A stretch of DNA of 28,811 nucleotides, from the NCBI GenBank assembly GCA_902984215.1, contig CADWAF010003224.1:1-28811 (forward strand), read 5' to 3'. Position 1 is the stretch's first letter, and each line of letters begins with the position of its first letter. This DNA is from Willaertia magna. Lineage: Eukaryota > Heterolobosea > Eutetramitea > Acrasida > Naegleriidae. The translations under genes were made by a program, and so were the position numbers. The notes below the pieces were generated by a model, which did no database searches, was not told the DNA's origin, and worked only from the letters and a program-made list of their open reading frames with translations. Below are positions 1 to 12,700 of this stretch, piece after piece.

Positions 1-934
1 TACAATCACTTCTAAAATATTAAAATTTTCAACAATTACTATAAAAAATACAAAAAATAAATCTAATTTAATAATTAATTCAATATTATATCCATTAAAC
101 TTAAATAAAAATAAAATAAATATAAATATTAAAAATTTTATTTAATTTTAGAAAAAAAATTATAAATTATTTTTTTATTTAATTTTAAAAAACAAAATAC
201 AAAATATAAAATATAAATATTAATAATAAAGATAAAATATTTAGTTATAATTATTGAATTTGTTTATTATTTTATAATAAAATGACTAAAAATGATTTTA
301 ATATTGAAAGTTATTTATTTAATAATTTTTAACTATATATTAATAGACAATTAGACAAGAAAATAAATTTATAGATTAATGAATTATTAGAAAATTATAA
401 TATATTATAATTTATTTATATAATGTTTATATATTATTATTGTTGTTTAATAAAATTAATGAATAGTCGATTAGAGAATGGTAGATTAGTTTATTATTGA
501 TTTAAATAAATAATTATTGGTTGATTAATAATTTGGTTTAATTTATATTATTATATTTTTTTCTGTTATAAAAAAATTTTATTTTAAATTTGTTTTGATA
601 ATTTTAAGATAATATTGAATATTTGTTAATAATGTATTTAATATTGAATTTTTGAATGAAAAAAAATAAAATTGTAAAAAATAAAATATCTAAATTGATT
701 TACATTTTTTATTAAAACTATATAACTTCTTTATTTTACAAATTACTTTTATAACACCTTGTATATAATAAATAAATTAAATAAAAGTATTTTTTTAAAT
801 TATAATATAAAACTTATGTTTATTTTTTAAAATGTGTTTAAAATTATAAAATAATTGCTGTAAAAATTATTATTGTGAATTCTGTTTGTAATACTATTTG
901 ATTTTAGGTAAAAAATTAAATAGAACAACAAAAA
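1..934. other. AT-rich gene-free region
   Basis: This stretch has no open frame worth calling on either strand. It is dominated by short A, T and TA-rich runs. A hand count of the first 240 bases finds 17 G or C (about 7 percent), against about 30 percent in 961-1140. I see no clear long direct or inverted repeat, no telomere-like repeat and no tRNA-like cloverleaf. It could be an intergenic spacer, a replication or scaffold-attachment region, or decayed sequence. The sequence alone does not decide between these. Confidence 0.7.
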
Positions 935-1134
935 ATGCCCTTTAGTTCTACCTTAAAGATTTTACAACTAAAATTTTGCAAACTGGGCGTCATTCCTTCT
1001 GTTTAAAAAAAATGACTTACCCTTGATAAACTCACATTTGAAAACCTGTAAAGGTAGAGTTTTGACTTAAAAACTCTAATCTTACCCGAACTTTGAATTA
1101 CCTCAATGAGATGTGTTTGTTTGGTTAAAGACAT
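935..1134 (-). other. possible spliced mini-gene or gene remnant
   Basis: This island has clearly higher G+C than the desert next to it. On the minus strand an ATG at 1132-1134 opens an unspliced frame of 43 codons ending with TAA at 1003-1005. The same stretch holds intron-like signals: a GAG/GTAATT donor, a CTTTACAG acceptor, then a 25-base segment closed by a perfect GTAAGT donor at 1015-1020 (rc). Removing the first putative intron keeps the frame open. The second intron would be only 22 bases if it ends at the first AG, or 53 bases if it ends at the later TTTTAG. No product longer than about 45 residues can be built, and I recognise none of them. It may be a tiny gene, a noncoding spliced transcript, or the 5' remnant of a gene whose remainder has decayed. 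Confidence 0.25.
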
Positions 1135-1246
1135 AGATAACAAAAGTTATAATTACAATATTATTTCTAATTTGTTGACAACTGTACAAATAAAGAAAAA
1201 TATAAAATACAAATATCATGTTACAACTTTAATAAATAATTGGTTA

Positions 1247-3508
1247 TTATTGCTTCGATGTACTTCCTAGGTCAAAACAAGATTGTTTAGAAATGGCTTC
1301 TCTTCTTAGGAATTTTTTAATGTCATTTTCATTGGCCTGTTGTTGTACCAAATTAATGTAGGAATTCCTTTTGGTATTTATAGTGCTAAACCTTGCAGTG
1401 GTTAGTCCACTTTCTACTTTACCGCGTAAATCAGAAGAGTGTCTACGAATTTGTTTTGGTTGTAAATGTTGTGGTTGATTTTCTGATTGTTGTACTTCTG
1501 TCACAATATCATCTAAATCTAATTTTTCAACTTCTTCATCCTCATCATTATTACTAGTCACTGCAGGAGAAGTCATAGGTGTTAAATTATGAACTATGGA
1601 TGGTTTTCGTAAATTCCTTGAGGAAGGTTGTATATTCAGCATACTCTTATATAAATCTTCGTCATCTGAATCATCTGAGAAGTCCTTTTCAGGAAAATCT
1701 TCAAATGTGAAACCATCATCCTCATATTCTTCTTCTGTTTCATCCTTTACAGTTTGAGTTGTAGTTGTAGAAGGAGTAAATTCCTGTTCTTGGGCATTAC
1801 TTGTACCATTTCTTTCTTCTGCCAATTCAGTCGTAATAAAAGGGTGTTGTAACAATTGTTTTGCAGAAGGTCGCTTTGAAGGATCTCTTTGTAAACATTG
1901 TCTTATAAAATCTTTAGCAACTTCTGATGCATTAGAAGGTATTTCTACACTGTCATCTTCATTTGTCATTATATAATGCATTAATTGAATAGGATGAACT
2001 GGTTGTTCAAATTTTGAAAGAACATGAAACCAAGGTGGATTTTGAGAAAACATTTCACATACTGTACATCCAAAACTCCAAATATCTGCAGCCCTGGTAT
2101 AATTTTGATCTTTAATACATTCTGGAGCAATATAATTTGGTGTTCCAGTTATACTTTTATCATCTAAATCTTGTTGAGTAATACTATTCATCTTTTTAGA
2201 ACAACCAAAATCAGTAAGATAAACATTACTTCTTTCATCAACTAAAATATTACCACTTTTAATATCACAATGAACAATACCATTTTCATGTAAATAAGAT
2301 AAACCTTCTAATATTTGTTTAGAATATTTTCTTATTAAATTTTCAGGTAATGAAAACTCTAATAAAAGTGTTTCTAAACTTCCACCAGGGATATAATCTA
2401 AAAATATATGTAAATATTTGTTTGTTAAAACACTTCCTAAATATCTTACAATATGTGGATGATTAAATTTAGACATTAACTCAACCTCTTCCATCAATTT
2501 TTTAACTTCTTCTCTATTCGTTTTTATTTCTAACTCTTTTACAGCCATCATTTGACCAGTTTCGGAATTTATACCTAAATAAACTTTACCATTAGCACCT
2601 GCTCCAATCATATTACCTTTAATCCATTTAGTTACTTTAGTAGGTGGTGACGTAGAAGATGTAGGAGATGTTGTTGATGTTGTTATCGTTGAAGCAGTAG
2701 GTACTTCTTCAATAAATAATTTTGGTTTTCTATAAAGTTGATTTGTTGTTGAATCTCTCTTTAATTTTTCAGCTTCACTATCAATAAAATGATTTAAATC
2801 TTCTTGTGTTTTTATAGTTATTAATTCACTTTCATCATCATTATATTTTAATAAAATTTCATCATTTACGTGATAATGATTTTTAATTTGTTCATATAAT
2901 TTTAAAATTGTTAATCCATGATCAATAGTCATAACAGTAGTATCATTCTTAAATAACAACTTTACTTTTAGTTTCTTATTTGTTATTGAAGGAAGTTTAT
3001 TTGGTTTTTGTGTTGGTGAAGGTTCATCATCTTCTTTCTTTACTAAATGATATTTATAAGAAGGTTTTTTCCAAAATCTAGCTTTATTTACAAGTCTTAA
3101 TTCTACTTCGGCTGGAGTTTGTTCTTCTGTTATTTTAAATGTATTTTCATATTTTGATTTATTTCCTCTACCAAATAATGTACCATCTACTGTAAATATA
3201 TCACTTCCTTTACTTGTTGTCACTCTAAAGATAAATTGAAATTTAGAATTTCCTGCTGATTCAATACTAACAGAGTAATCACCAGCGGCCAACTGTAAAT
3301 TTATTTAAATCATTGGTAAATAGAATGGTAGAAAATTACTTACTTGTTGGTTTCTTATTACTCTTTCTTTTTCCGTTAATAAATCTTCTTCTTGAATTTC
3401 AAATCTTGATGAACCTTTTACCATAGATTTAAAGGTAGCAACATCATCCAGTACAACGCTTTCCATGGCCAGTGAGCCAAATGGATTGGGGGATGATTTT
3501 GACTTCAT
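1247..3508 (-). CDS. PB1-domain MEKK-like serine/threonine protein kinase
   Basis: Two exons, 3344-3508 and 1247-3292, flank a 51-base phase-0 intron (GTAAGT...TTTACAG) and give 736 residues. The start ATG (3508) follows CAAAAA; exon 2 begins with TTG (Leu), not a start codon. Seen in the protein: a beta-rich N-terminal part I do not recognise; a PB1-like domain at about 162-230, with a basic first strand and an acidic OPCA-type loop near YNDDESE; a Ser/Thr/Pro linker; and a kinase domain at about 278-541. Kinase motifs are GAGANGKV, AVKEL (Lys307), HCDIKSGN (396-403), DFG (416-418) and GTPNYIAPE. The tail is acidic and Ser-rich. The C-lobe resembles STE11/MEKK kinases, so a MAP3K role is inferred; PB1 usually mediates pairing with other PB1 proteins. 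HCD replaces the usual HRD, so this is a non-RD kinase. It shares a 272-base divergent intergenic region with the dynein gene. Confidence 0.93.
3293..3343 (-). other. spliceosomal intron of the kinase gene
   Basis: A 51-base phase-0 intron with donor GTAAGT and acceptor TTTACAG on the minus strand. Removing it joins the 55-codon first exon to the open kinase frame. Read through, the first exon continues only 12 codons before a stop. Confidence 0.9.
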
Positions 3509-3780
3509 TTTTTGTTTTTGTGTTTTTGCATTATTTCAAAACTAAATTTTTCATTGCAAAAATGACTGCACTAGATAATCAAAGAGAAGTTATTATTGCC
3601 TTCTCCTTTTTGAAGGAAAAACGATGAAACAACAAGATAAATTGGTTGAAACTTGGTAAAATGATTCCGATAATGTCTTTTCGTAAGATACCTTCAAGAT
3701 TGAAATATTAGTACCAAAATAATTAACAAAACAAAAATGTATTGTTGGCGCTATTTTATATGATTTAAACTACAAAAAAA
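3509..3780. promoter_or_regulatory. divergent intergenic region, kinase / dynein
   Basis: These 272 bases separate the two start codons and must hold both promoters unless transcription begins elsewhere. I see A-rich leaders directly before both ATGs and a short hairpin-capable sequence (CCTTC at 3599-3603, GAAGG at 3612-3616). There is no convincing TATA box at a consistent distance. No open frame is worth calling. Confidence 0.5.
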
Positions 3781-6700
3781 ATGTCTTATGTAAGAGACAC
3801 AGTAAATAGAGATTGTATAGGTTGGGTGAAAAGTATTGTTTCAAGTAAACTTATTTATGATAATCAATTAAGTATTGGGTGGACTAAAGAAAATCAAGAT
3901 GTAATCGTCCAGTTTTTAAAAAAAGAAAATAACTTTTTATTCGTTTACGTTGAAAATAATCAATTTAAAACATCCTTAATTCCTATAAAACCAAAGAGAA
4001 ATGAAAAAGTACTTTATTTCATTAAAGATTCTGATGAATACATAACCATGGACAACATAGCTACATTAATATCATATGGTATATTATCACCTGATTCCAT
4101 GGAAGATTTACTTACATTTATGAAAAATAATTTTGCTCCGGAACTAATATCTTCAAAGTCAAATTGGCCAGAAAGTAAGTTGTTTTACTTCCCTTTCTTT
4201 ACATTAAATTACTTCAAGGTTTACAAAAGGATTTTCTTTCTCAATTACATAAATTTATGGCTAATTTAACTGAAACATATTTTAGAGGTAAAGGTTCTAC
4301 TGTACTTTACGTTCCAATAGAGGACATTGATATTGAAACTGCCAAAAATCAAAAAGATTTAATCCAGAGGCTTGAGGCAGCTCTAATGCACTGGACAACT
4401 CAAATCAAAGAAGTTATTAGTGAAAAAGATTCATATGGAGAACATGGTGATGGAGCAAGACCCTTAGCAGAAATTGAGTACTGGAGGTCTAGAGCTGAGG
4501 ATTTGATAAATATTAAAAAACAAATTCAAAGAGAAGATGTTCAAAAAATTGTAACAATATTATCTCATTCATCTTATTTAAGCACTTTTGAAAAGTTATC
4601 TTCAGAGATACAGAAAGGGTCAGACGAAGCGCTCGATAACCTAAAGTTTTTAAGAACGTTAAAAGAGCCTTGCGAAAGACTTGCCTCGGCAGACCCAAGC
4701 AAAACACCCGAGATAGTACCTGAGATTTTATATATAGTACAATTAATTAATTCAATTTCAACAAGCTACAATACATCTGAAAGAATAACAGGTCTTTTAA
4801 AGAAAATTAGTAATGAAATCATTCATATATGTACAGAAAAGATTTCTTTATCAGATATTTTTAATGGTAACGTAGATAAAAGTATGGAGATTTTAAATCA
4901 AAGTATAAAAGCAGGTGAATATTGGAAAAGAGTTTGCATGGAAAACAATGAAGAAAACTTTGTTTATGATAAAAGCAGTGTATTTGCTGAAATAGATGCT
5001 TTTGTTCAAAGATGCAGTGAATTATTAGAGGTTTGTGAGGCGCAGTTACAATTTGGTAATTTTGTTGTATCTAATGACAATACTAAAAATGGACTTCCTA
5101 GATTTGGAGGTACCAGAGGACCTGAAATAACAAAGAGTTTTGTGGATATAAGATTAGCTTTTCAAAAATTAATGAATGATTTAGGAAATTTCAAACATAC
5201 TATTTTAGATGTAAAATCCACTAATTGGCATGACGACTACAAAAAATTTAAAAGCGGAATAAGAGACTTAGAATTAATGATGCAAAATATTATTTTTTCT
5301 GCTTTTGAGACTGTCACAGATATTCAAAACGGTATTGAACTATTGGAGGCCTTTTATTCTATAGCTAAGAGAGATTCTATAAAGAGAAGTATAGAACTAA
5401 AAACTCAAGAAATCTGTCTTAAGTTTATTAAGGAACTTGAGGATGTACAGAAGCTATTCGAAACAAACCGTAAAAATCCTCCTATACCATTTATTTATCC
5501 ATCTTATTCAGGCTCTGCGTCATGGGCAAAGAAATTACAGGAGAGAATTCGAAGAGATAGAGGAATAATCATGAAAGCTTATTTTCTCCCAAAAACTAAA
5601 GAGCATGCAGACCTAGAAAGGAAATATCAACAAGTTTATGCCAACTTAGAAAAGTTCATTCTCAACATGTTTGATGCTTGGTCAAACTCTATCTCTGGAC
5701 AAGATTTATACTACAAGTTAGAAATACCACTGTTGGTAAAGGTTGATGGATTGTTGAGAGTAAATTTTGACCCTAGCCTACTATCTGTTTTTGAAGAGGT
5801 AAAACAGTGGCAAAAATTTTCCAATTTTGATATAAATGAGCAAGCGTTAGAAATAAGTTGTTATTCAGAAAAGATAAGATTGTACAGAGAAAATGTAATG
5901 TTAGTAGCAAGAGATTACAACAGTCTCATTACTAGTCTTGCACCTGAAGAATCAAGACTCTTTGTAAAAACTATTAAGGAAATAGATAGGCAACTTGTTC
6001 CTGGTCTTCACACATTGGGGTGGAATATTAAAATGCACAATGACCATTTTGTTATTGAGGCAAGAAAGAAAATAAGAGAAGCTAGGGATATTGTTTATGA
6101 TTTCAAAGAAAAGGTTTCCAGTATTTACCTAAATTGTAGAAAGATGGCCGATACTATTCTTTTAAAGATAGAAAATAAAAAAGTATACGATGGTGAGTCA
6201 AACGAATTCGAGAAAGAACAGGAGGTGCATAGAGAACAAGTTAGACTTAATCTATTACATTATAATGAGGAAATTATCGTCATGTTAAAAGACTTGTACA
6301 AATACTTTGTAGGGCACGGACAGGAAGTTTTTAATGAATGGTGGCAATTTATAGATAAGGTAGAGAAAAGAATTGATTATTCTTTAAAGTTAACAGTTAA
6401 AAGATCTTTACAAAGGTTTCTTAGCGCTATAAATGGTGTGGACTCAGAAAAAAATGGAGATTCTAATAATGAAACTCCAGGTATTAATAGAAATCCTTTA
6501 TTCTTAGTCAAAGTTGACTTGAAGGAAGAAACTGAAGACGAGGTAAACCCTGGATTGAGTCCAAACATTAAAGAGTTAATGACAATGGTAACTCGTGTTG
6601 GTGGTGAATCAACTAAGGTTGTATCAGTTGTTCCTCGCTTGACTCATACATTAAAGAGACAATTATTTACATTAATGAAGGAAGAATTTCCTGACATTGA

Positions 6701-9700
6701 GGAAGAGAAATTTGATACACAATTGACCAATGATAAAAATGAAAAAGTTCCAAATTATTACGAGAAAAATATTGAGAGTAATATTATTAGCTCTATAGTA
6801 GCTATCATGGAGGGAATGGACAATATTACACCTAGAGTCAATGAAAATTTAAATGAATGGAAAGAAAGTTTTAAGACTATATGGAGCGTTGACAGAGATA
6901 GTTTTATTAGAAGATATTGTATTCAACAAAACAGAACATGTTCAGCCAAACAATTCGAACTTGAAATTGAAAAATACAGGCAATTTCATTTGGAAATCCA
7001 AAACAAGGATCCAACAATATATATCAGTTATTTACAACTTGACTTTACACCTTTAAAACATACTTTATTTATGGAATGTAACATTTGGCAAACTAAGTTA
7101 TTAGAATTGCTTCATTCAGTTGCTCAAAAAGATTTGGAAAAAATTTATGAGCTAATTGAAAAGAATAACAAATTATTAAGGGAAGAACCTAGAACCCTGG
7201 AAATGTTAGAAAAGAAAATAGAGTTAGTTTCGAAGATGGACAATGAGTACCCAAAAAAGAAAGCAGGTTTTAGTTCTTTATATGAACAATTTGAACTTTT
7301 GAATAAGTATGATGTTAAAATTAATGAACAAGAGCAAGAAAGCCTTGATAAATTAGGTGAAAATAGTGCCAAATTTGAGGAAATTTTAGAAAAAGCAAAA
7401 TTGGAATTGGAAAATCAAAAAGAAACATTTAGAATGAAGTTAAGAGCTAATGTTGATATATTTGCTAATAGCCTTGTACAATTAAAATCTGAGTTTGAAA
7501 ATGCAGCACCCATTACTGCTGCCCATACTTTTAAGGATGCAAAATCTATTTTGGATTCATTCAGGGATAAGGTAGAAACAAAGAAAAAAGAAGAAGAAAA
7601 GCTAAAGAATGGATTGAAGATATTTAGTTTGCAGCCTCAAGTTTATAAAGAATTAAAGGATATTTCTAAATTAATAGAGTCACTCGAAAAGGTTTGGTTG
7701 CTAAAAAGTGAGTGGGATAAAACCTATGATGATTGGAAATTTATTAGTTTCACACAATTGAATGTCGCAGAAATAGAATCTAATATTTCCAAATTTACAA
7801 CAAAGATTAATGGCATGGGAAGAGAAGTTAAAGATACTGGTGTTTTTAATAATCTCAAGGATCAATTGGGTTTATTCTTGAGAGTATTACCTCTAATCCA
7901 AGATTTAAAGAACGAAGCTATGCGTACTAGACACTGGGATGATCTTAGGGAAATAATTAAGCAATCATTTGATGAGACTGGCAAAGAATTCAATTTACAT
8001 AAAATTTTTCAATTGCGATTGGAAAATTATTTTGAAGATATTAACAACATCTCTCATAAAGCTAGTCAAGAGTTGGAGATAGAAAAAGAAATTGGAAAAA
8101 TTAGTGAAATATGGTCAAATACAAACTTAAATATTGGAGTATATAGGGAAAATTATTATAGATTGCAATCTGTTGAAGACATTTACCTGAATCTTGATGA
8201 CCATATTTCTACTTTAAGTGGAATGAAACTTAATCCTTTTGTGCAATCATTTCAATCAGATGTTCTTTATTGGGAAAGAACCTTAGGTAGAATTACTGAG
8301 GTTATAGATCTCATTCTTCTGGTGCAAAGACAATGGATTTATTTATTAAATATATTTGATGTTGAAGATATTCAAAAACAACTTCACAATGAGTTTGCGG
8401 TATTTAAATCAGTTAATGCTCGTTGGAAATCCTTAATGAAGACATTAAGTGACAATAAAAACGTATTGGCAGCCTCAAAGATTGACGGTATACATTCAAA
8501 TTTAACTGAAATGAATACTAAATTGGAGCAAATACAAAAACAATTAGATGATTATTTAGAGCTCAAAAGACAACAATTCCCTAGATTTTACTTTTTATCT
8601 GATGATGAATTGCTTCAAATATTGGGACAAAGTAAGGATCCAAATGCCATTCAGCGTTATCTTCAAAATTTATTCCAGGGAATTAAGTACTTAAAAATTG
8701 AAAAATCTACTGATACTAGGCAAACAGGATTTTTCGCAAAAAGTATGACTAGCAAAGAGGGCGAACAAATTGAATTTAATCATCCAATACCTTTGGAGGG
8801 AAGTGTCGAGAAGTGGTTAACAAACATAGAATCTTCCATGAAAAATACTGTCAAAAGAAACATTTTCAAATGTTTGACAGCTTTAAAGAATTTTTCACCT
8901 GAAACAACCAGAGATTCATGGATAAAAGAATGGGCAGGCCAATTCGCTTTAGTTTCATCTCAAATATATTGGACTAAAAAAATTACAGGAGTGTTACTAA
9001 AACAAAAAGAACCATCCAAAATTCTCAAAGAAATGAAGAGTAAAGTAAAACAGGAATGGAATGACTATATTACAAATTATTCAGCTATTATGACGTTAAA
9101 AGAATTAAGGCCAATAGATAGACTTAAATTGGTGTCTTTAATCACAATTGAGGTTCATGCCAGAGATATTATTGACAGACTAGTGAAGTCAAAAGTAACG
9201 AGTATAGAAGACTTTGAGTGGAGAAAACATTTAAGATTTTATTGGGATGAAGAAAAAGATGGTTGTGTTGTACAACAAGGCACCTCTGAGATTGACTATG
9301 ACTACGAGTTCATAGGTAATTTTAGTAGATTAGTTGTAACACCCCTTACAGAAAAAGTATTCCTTACATTAACAACTGCTATTGAACATAGGAAAGGTGG
9401 TTCTCCAATAGGACCAGCAGGAACAGGAAAAAGTGAAACTGTAAAGGATTTAGCAAAGGTATTGGGTAAAAATACATTAATTATCAATTGTTCAGATAGA
9501 TTTGATCATTTATCTGTTGCCAAGACCTTCTCAGGAATTGTTCAGACTGGCTCTTGGTCCTGCTTTGATGAATTTAATAGATTAGAATTGGATGTTTTAT
9601 CTGTTGTTGCCCAACAAATATCACAGATTCTAGGCGCTATTTCAGCAGGTTCTGAGAGTCTTATTTTTGGTGGAAAGGATATCAAGATTAATCCTACATG

Positions 9701-12700
9701 TGGTATTTTTGTAACCATGAACCCAAATTATACTGCTAGATCTGAGCTTCCAGATAATTTAAAGTCTTTGTTAAGACCTATATCTATGATTGTTCCTGAT
9801 TCCTCAAAAATAAGTGAAATAAGACTTATTTCCCAAGGATTTAAAGAGGCCTTAAGTTTATCTAAGAAAATTGCTAGTTTATACTCTTTGCTTCCAGAAC
9901 AATTATCAAGACAAAAACACTACGATTTTGGGTTAAGAAATATATCCTCCGTTTTAAATGCCTCGGGACAACTTAAAAAAGAATATCCAAATGAGGATGA
10001 AGAAGTATTATTACTGATTGCTTTAAGAAATGTTAACTTACCAAAATTAGTAACTGATGATATTCCTCTTTTTAATCTATTGATAAAAGATATCTTTCCT
10101 AACAAGGAAATACCTAATGTTCCTGATTCTGAATTTTCCCAAGCATTAGATCTATCGTTAGTTGAACTGGAATTACAAAGAACACCATACTTAATAAACA
10201 AATGCCTACAAATCGATGAAACAAGGCAAAACAGACATGGAATAATTTTGGTTGGAAACAGTGGATCTGGAAAATCCACCAGCTTAAGGTTGTTACAGCA
10301 CTCTTTGATGAAGGTAAATAAGGAAGAAGTAAAAGAATATATTATAAATCCTAAAGCTGTGTCACATGATGAATTGTACGGAAATTATAACAAAAGTAGA
10401 GATTGGAAGGATGGTATTTTCTCATTCATTTTAAGAGAGGCTGTAAATGACCAAAAAGAAAACAAACAACACTGGATAATATTCGACGGTCCAATAGATC
10501 CTGTTTGGGTTGAATCTATGAATACTTTGCTGGATGACTCTAGGCAACTTACCTTAATTAGTGGAGATAGAATTTCTATTGCTGAAAATGTGACAATACT
10601 CTTTGAGGTTTTGGATTTATCTGCTGCCTCACCGGCTACTATAAGTCGTTGTGGAGTTGTTTATTTCAATGAAAATGAACTTGGTTGGGGACCTATGGTA
10701 AAAAGTTGGCTATCAAGGAGAAGAAAGTATGAGGAGAAGATTAAATCTCCATCACCTGATGCCGTAGTAGAGCTACTTTATTCCTTGATATTTGAAAAGA
10801 AATTTATTGAACGTGCACTAGAAGAGAAAAAGAGTTTATATGAAATTATTCCAACAACTGATATACACTCCGTAAGATCATTTTGCAATTTATTTGATGC
10901 ATTCGCTACTGCTGAGAACGGATTAGATCCAAATGATACTGATCTCTATACAGAACTTATGAAAAAGTATTTAGTATTTTGTTTGATATGGTCAATTGGT
11001 GCCACAGTTGATGAAGAGGGAAGGAAGAAAATGGATATGCTTTTTAGAGAGTTTGATCCTCAATTCCCTAGTGCTGATACAGTTTATGATTATTACATAG
11101 ATGCTAAAAGTAAATTGTGGAAACCTTGGAGTGATAAAGTCAATAGTAGTTGGAAGCCTCAATCAAATACTCCTTTCTACAAGATAGTTGTTCCAACCGT
11201 GGATACAGTAAAGAATACGTTCATAATACAAGTTTTATTGCGGGCTAAACAAGAAACACTAATCACTGGTGACAATGGTGTAGGAAAAACAATAACCATT
11301 CAGTCAGCATTGTCACAATTTGACAGTAGATATTACACAACGTGCACTCTTAATTTTTCTGCTATTACCCAACCCTCAGTTGTGCAAGAATTGGTCGAGT
11401 CACGAGTAGAAAAAACACTAGATACCTATTCCCCCCATGCAGGAAAACAAATGATTATTTTTGTTGACGATTTCAATTTGCCCCAAAAAGATGAGTTTGG
11501 TTCACAACCCCCTCTAGAACTTTTAAGGCAGTTTATTGACCACGGTTTTTGGTATGATAAGGCTAAACAAACATCCAAAAAATTGAAAAAAATTCAAGTA
11601 CTAGCTGCTTGTGGTCCACATGGCAACCAAACTATTCCATCACGTTTACTTTCTAGGTTTAATGTTATTAACTTAACAGCCCCAAGCGAACAGCAACTAC
11701 TACGTATCTACAGCATTATATTAGGACAGAGATTAGAAAAATTAGAAGAGGCCAAATCCTTAACTGACGATTTAACCCAAGCCAGCATTAACATTTACAA
11801 AACTGTTTGCCAGGGACTTTTACCAACACCAAACAAAAGCCATTATTTATTCAATTTGAAGGATTTATCAAAGGTATTTCAAGGCCTTATAAGTGCTGAT
11901 TATGAATCTATGGATAGTAAAGAGCAAATATTACGTTTGTGGGTACATGAATGTTATAGAGTTTTTTACGACAGATTGAGTTCAGAAGATGACAGAAGAT
12001 GGCTAAGAGATAGATTGGGAGAAAAATTATTCGAAAGTTTCAGTTACAAATGGAAGAAACTTTATTCTCAGGTATTTTCTGAAGAAGAAGAAAAGAATAA
12101 GCAAGACAGTCATACTGCCATACCAATCAGTAATGAAAAACCTTCAAGTTTTTCTTTGTTTGTAGATAGTGATGGCGTGTATAAACCAACTCTATTCACA
12201 GATCTATCCCCTGGTGAAAAAAAGGGTTATGTAGAAATACAAACTATGAATACATTGAAAGAAACAGTAGAATTAAAACTAAAAGAATACAATGAAAGTT
12301 TAGGAAAAACTCCATTAAATTTAGTAATGTTTAACGATGCAATAGAGCATTTATGTAGGATTTATAGAATTTTGAAACAACCAAGAGGAAATGCCTTATT
12401 AGTTGGTGTAGGAGGAAGTGGTAGACAAAGCTTGACCAGATTGGCCACTTTTATTATTGGTTACAAATACGTTGAAGTACAAGTTTCATCAACTAATAGT
12501 ATGAGTGAATTTCGTGAATACATTAAAAATATTTACTTAGATGCTGGTCTAAAATCACAAAACATTGTATTTTTATTCTCAGACAGCCGCGTGGTTGAAG
12601 ATGCAATGTTTGAGGATATAAACTCACTTCTAAGTAATGGTGAAGTACCAAATTTATTCCCTGAGGATGATTTACAAAATATTTATGAATCATGTAAAAA

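Noticed and set aside
935..1006. Plus-strand 23-codon frame with a good start context
   Set aside because: Very short, ends at TAA without a plausible donor, and the splice-like signals of the region favour the minus strand.
3292..3292. Start of the kinase at the first codon of the long frame
   Set aside because: That codon is TTG directly after a TTTACAG acceptor; the true start is the ATG at 3508 in the upstream exon.
4257..4259. ATG as start of the dynein heavy chain
   Set aside because: It is an internal Met in the conserved QLHKFMA motif; the in-frame codons upstream and the spliced first exon belong to the protein.
6853..7056. Plus-strand frame of 67 codons inside the dynein gene
   Set aside because: It is a frame-shifted shadow of the dynein tail with no start context and no family match.
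9302..10279. Minus-strand open frames inside the dynein gene, here and at 4513-4707, 6377-6568, 7145-7372, 14304-14582, 15365-15676 and 17036-17275
   Set aside because: They lie antisense to conserved dynein codons, match no family and are expected by-products of a long coding frame.
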